Source: an uncultured Bacteroidota bacterium (GTDB lineage Bacteria > Bacteroidota > Bacteroidia > Chitinophagales > Chitinophagaceae). From it: a DNA stretch of 8,306 nucleotides. This document shows positions 6,910 to 8,306 of this stretch, piece after piece. Under the pieces are notes generated by a model, which ran no database searches, had not been told where the DNA came from, and was given only the letters and a program-made list of their open reading frames with translations. Each line of letters opens with the position of its first letter. The first letter of the stretch is position 1. The translations under genes and the position numbers were made by a program. The DNA lies in contig CAIWHI010000404.1 in assembly GCA_903912435.1 (NCBI GenBank), forward strand, positions 1-8,306, given 5' to 3'.

Positions 6910-6939
6910 TATTTATTGATTCAAATTTGTATTTATTGA
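6906..6939 (+). repeat. 14-base direct repeat at promoter/leader of the DUF3127 gene
   Basis: TTTGTATTTATTGA occurs at 6906-6919 and again at 6926-6939, a period of 20 bases. The first copy overlaps the last four bases of the -7 element and spans the predicted transcription start; the second lies in the leader. The 20-base period puts the copies nearly on the same face of the helix after two turns. Confidence 0.7.
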
Positions 6940-6961
6940 CTTATCATAAAATTATAGTAAA

Positions 6962-7450
6962 ATGAGTTTAGAAATTGTAGGAAAACTTGTAGAAAAGTAT
7001 GAGGCACAGAATGTAACACAAACATTCAAAACCAGGGAATTTGTTATTGAAATGGCTGAAGAAATCAATGGTAATACCTATACCAATTTTGCCAAGATGC
7101 AATTAGTGCAGAATAAGTGTGATATTATTGACCGATTCAATAAGGGTGACATGGTTAAAGTAAGCTTCAACATTAAAGGCCGGTCATATGTTGACAAAAA
7201 AGATGGCAAAACCAAGTATATCTCTAATATGGATGCATGGCGAGTAGAGGCTAACCAGGGCGCCGGAGCACCACCACAGGGAGGCCAACAACCACAAGGT
7301 TATAACAATGCGCCACAAGGTTATAACAATGCCCCTCCTGCTTATAATAATCAACAGCAAGGTTATAATAATGCACCAGCGTATAACCAGAATACTAATG
7401 CAGGAAATTATAATCAGGCAGGTGGTACTAATGATGACTTACCTTTCTAA
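6962..7450 (+). CDS. DUF3127 family, single-stranded-DNA-binding-like protein
   Basis: A 162-residue protein of the DUF3127 type, a small OB-fold-like family that Bacteroidota carry in addition to canonical SSB. Residues 1-97 match the family pattern: LEIVGKLVEKYEAQNV, TQTFKTREFVIEM, a F-A-K-M-Q-L-V-Q-N-K-C-D stretch, KGDMVKVSFNIKGRSYV and a closing W-R-V-E. Residues 98-157 are a low-complexity Gly/Gln/Asn/Tyr tail with repeated PQGYNNA units. The protein ends in DDLPF, resembling the acidic-hydrophobic tip by which SSB recruits repair and replication partners. Tail and tip support a DNA-binding scaffold role in the cytoplasm; the DNA binding itself is inferred. It is monocistronic, with a consensus promoter upstream and a 25-bp hairpin downstream. 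It is not the housekeeping ssb, so no symbol is given. Confidence 0.85.
   Translation: MSLEIVGKLVEKYEAQNVTQTFKTREFVIEMAEEINGNTYTNFAKMQLVQNKCDIIDRFNKGDMVKVSFNIKGRSYVDKKDGKTKYISNMDAWRVEANQGAGAPPQGGQQPQGYNNAPQGYNNAPPAYNNQQQGYNNAPAYNQNTNAGNYNQAGGTNDDLPF
7292..7332 (+). repeat. 21-base tandem repeat in the DUF3127 tail
   Basis: CCACAAGGTTATAACAATGC occurs at 7292-7311 and 7313-7332, a period of 21 bases that encodes PQGYNNA twice. A third, diverged copy (CAAGGTTATAATAATGC) follows near 7357. Near-identical DNA suggests a recent duplication, so copy number may vary between strains without breaking the frame. Confidence 0.8.
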
Positions 7451-7452
7451 TG

Positions 7453-7506
7453 AATATTATTTATGTAAAAATCACCAGCGATGGTGATTTTTACGTAAAT
7501 AATATT
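7453..7506. terminator. 25-bp hairpin after the DUF3127 gene, probably a terminator
   Basis: Arms 7453-7476 and 7483-7506 pair over 24 positions with a single G-U (7464:7495). An extra A-T pair closes a GCGA tetraloop (7478-7481). The structure starts three bases after the stop codon. AAAAATCACC faces GGTGATTTTT, so each strand has a T-run on the descending arm and the element could work in both directions. It is unusually long for a simple terminator. Confidence 0.8.
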
Positions 7507-7554
7507 TGCATAACCAATATGATTTGCCTCTAATTTCTGTTAACCCGCATAATT

Positions 7555-7585
7555 TTTGCCTTTTTACATAGAATTGATTATTTTG
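7555..7585 (+). promoter_or_regulatory. Weak candidate promoter of the DUF4836 gene
   Basis: TTTG (7555-7558), a 20-base gap and TATTTTG (7579-7585) loosely fit the Bacteroidota pattern, but the -7 element is one base short. Transcription would start near 7590, leaving a short leader to ATG 7606. The strong hairpin upstream argues that some promoter must lie in 7507-7605. Confidence 0.3.
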
Positions 7586-7605
7586 TTTTTTTAAGAGTAG
7601 TATTT

Positions 7606-8306
7606 ATGAGCATCCGGTTGAATTATTCAATTGCAATCTTATTGGTAGTATTAGTTTTTAGCTCGTGTAGTAAGCGGCCTGAGCACATTAACTACATTCC
7701 TAAGGATGCCGTTGCAGTGGCCGGTATTAATCTTAAATCATTAAGCAAGAAGATTGCCTGGAATATGATAACAGGTAGTAAACTGTTTGATGAGATGAAA
7801 AAGAGATTTCCCGAGAAAAGTTCAAAAGATGCTATGAGTGGTATTGAAAAGGCAGGGATAGACCCTTTTAATACCTTCTATGTGTATGTGAAGACAGATA
7901 ACAGATTTAAGGGTGGTAATCGTATTACAGGATTGGTGCCATTAAACGATGCAAATGCCTGGGAAACCTATGTAAAGCAGGTTTTCCCTAAGGTTCAAAT
8001 TTCGCAGCATGGAGACAGGAAAGAAGCAAGTCTTGGTACAGATATGTATGTAGGGTGGAATAAGAATTTACTCATCATCATCAATGTATTGGCCGATAAC
8101 GATTTATTGGATAATAACGGGGGCAATAATCGCAACAGGGGGACTGAAATGGCACAGTCTGATATATCGGCTGAAATGGAAAATGCATTTAGTATAAAGG
8201 GTGATAATTCGATAGTTAAGAATAAGCATTTTGAAGAACTTGAACTTAAAGGACATGATATATCGTTCTGGCTTAATTATGAGCAACTGATGCTTAATTA
8301 CAGTAG
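7606..8306 (+). CDS. DUF4836 family lipoprotein (5' part, runs off the window)
   Basis: The first 233 codons are present with no stop before the edge. The N-terminus is MSIRLNYSIAILLVVLVFSSC, a lipoprotein signal with lipobox FSSC and Cys21 as lipidation site. This fixes ATG 7606 as start. After it, HINYIPKDAVAVAGINLKSLSKKIAWN is the hallmark opening of DUF4836 proteins, a Bacteroidota family of unknown function that resembles serpin-like or DUF3352-type periplasmic domains only in general plan. GIDPFNTFYVYVK and DISFWLNYEQLM further on also fit. Residues just after Cys21 (SKRPEH) are a poor match to the acidic export signal known for surface lipoproteins, so a periplasm-facing location is slightly favoured. 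Family members usually run to about 450-550 residues, so about half is missing. Function is unknown. Confidence 0.8.
   Translation, partial: MSIRLNYSIAILLVVLVFSSCSKRPEHINYIPKDAVAVAGINLKSLSKKIAWNMITGSKLFDEMKKRFPEKSSKDAMSGIEKAGIDPFNTFYVYVKTDNRFKGGNRITGLVPLNDANAWETYVKQVFPKVQISQHGDRKEASLGTDMYVGWNKNLLIIINVLADNDLLDNNGGNNRNRGTEMAQSDISAEMENAFSIKGDNSIVKNKHFEELELKGHDISFWLNYEQLMLNYS

Noticed and set aside
8104..8286. 60-codon frame on the - strand
   Set aside because: Antisense to the DUF4836 gene, AT-rich and without any domain sign.

Overview
The window looks like a chromosomal piece of a Bacteroidota genome, probably near Chitinophagaceae/Sphingobacteriia; the family-level placement is an inference from style, not from a marker gene. 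The reasons are a secreted protein with a type IX secretion system (T9SS) C-terminal sorting domain, signal peptides that leave a glutamine at the new N-terminus, promoters of the Bacteroidota type (TTTG then TAnnTTTG, with no Shine-Dalgarno sequences), and two families typical of this phylum (DUF3127 and DUF4836). All genes found are on the + strand.

Layout. Positions 1-142 are very AT-rich leader DNA with long A and T runs. Positions 143-4309 encode a 1388-residue secreted modular surface protein. In order it carries a signal peptide, a cadherin/Ig-like domain, a PKD-like domain split by a glycine-rich module of about 250 residues, a tandem array of about 90-residue PKD-like repeats, a conserved terminal module and a T9SS type A sorting domain. 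Thirty bases later, with no terminator between, comes a 712-residue outer-membrane protein (4340-6478). It has a short coiled coil, a predicted beta barrel, two Cys-containing repeats and an OmpA-type peptidoglycan-binding domain. The pair is probably one operon and ends at a strong GNRA-looped hairpin (6501-6536).

Positions 6658-6732 are a stand-alone tRNA-His(GTG) unit with a plausible promoter and its own terminator. Positions 6962-7450 encode a DUF3127 single-stranded-DNA-binding-like protein ending in DDLPF. It is preceded by a near-perfect Bacteroidota promoter, a 14-base direct repeat and a small palindrome, and is followed by a 25-bp hairpin. From 7606 to the window edge is the first 233 codons of a DUF4836 lipoprotein.

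How they fit together. The first two genes plausibly make a cell-surface system: a T9SS-exported, cell-anchored adhesin-like protein, and an outer-membrane protein that could tether to peptidoglycan and display small repeats. The tRNA, DUF3127 and DUF4836 genes look like independent, ordinary units. I see no mobile element, CRISPR array, defence system or biosynthetic cluster. The most unusual items are the domain-within-a-domain architecture of the first protein and its pairing with an OmpA-type barrel protein.
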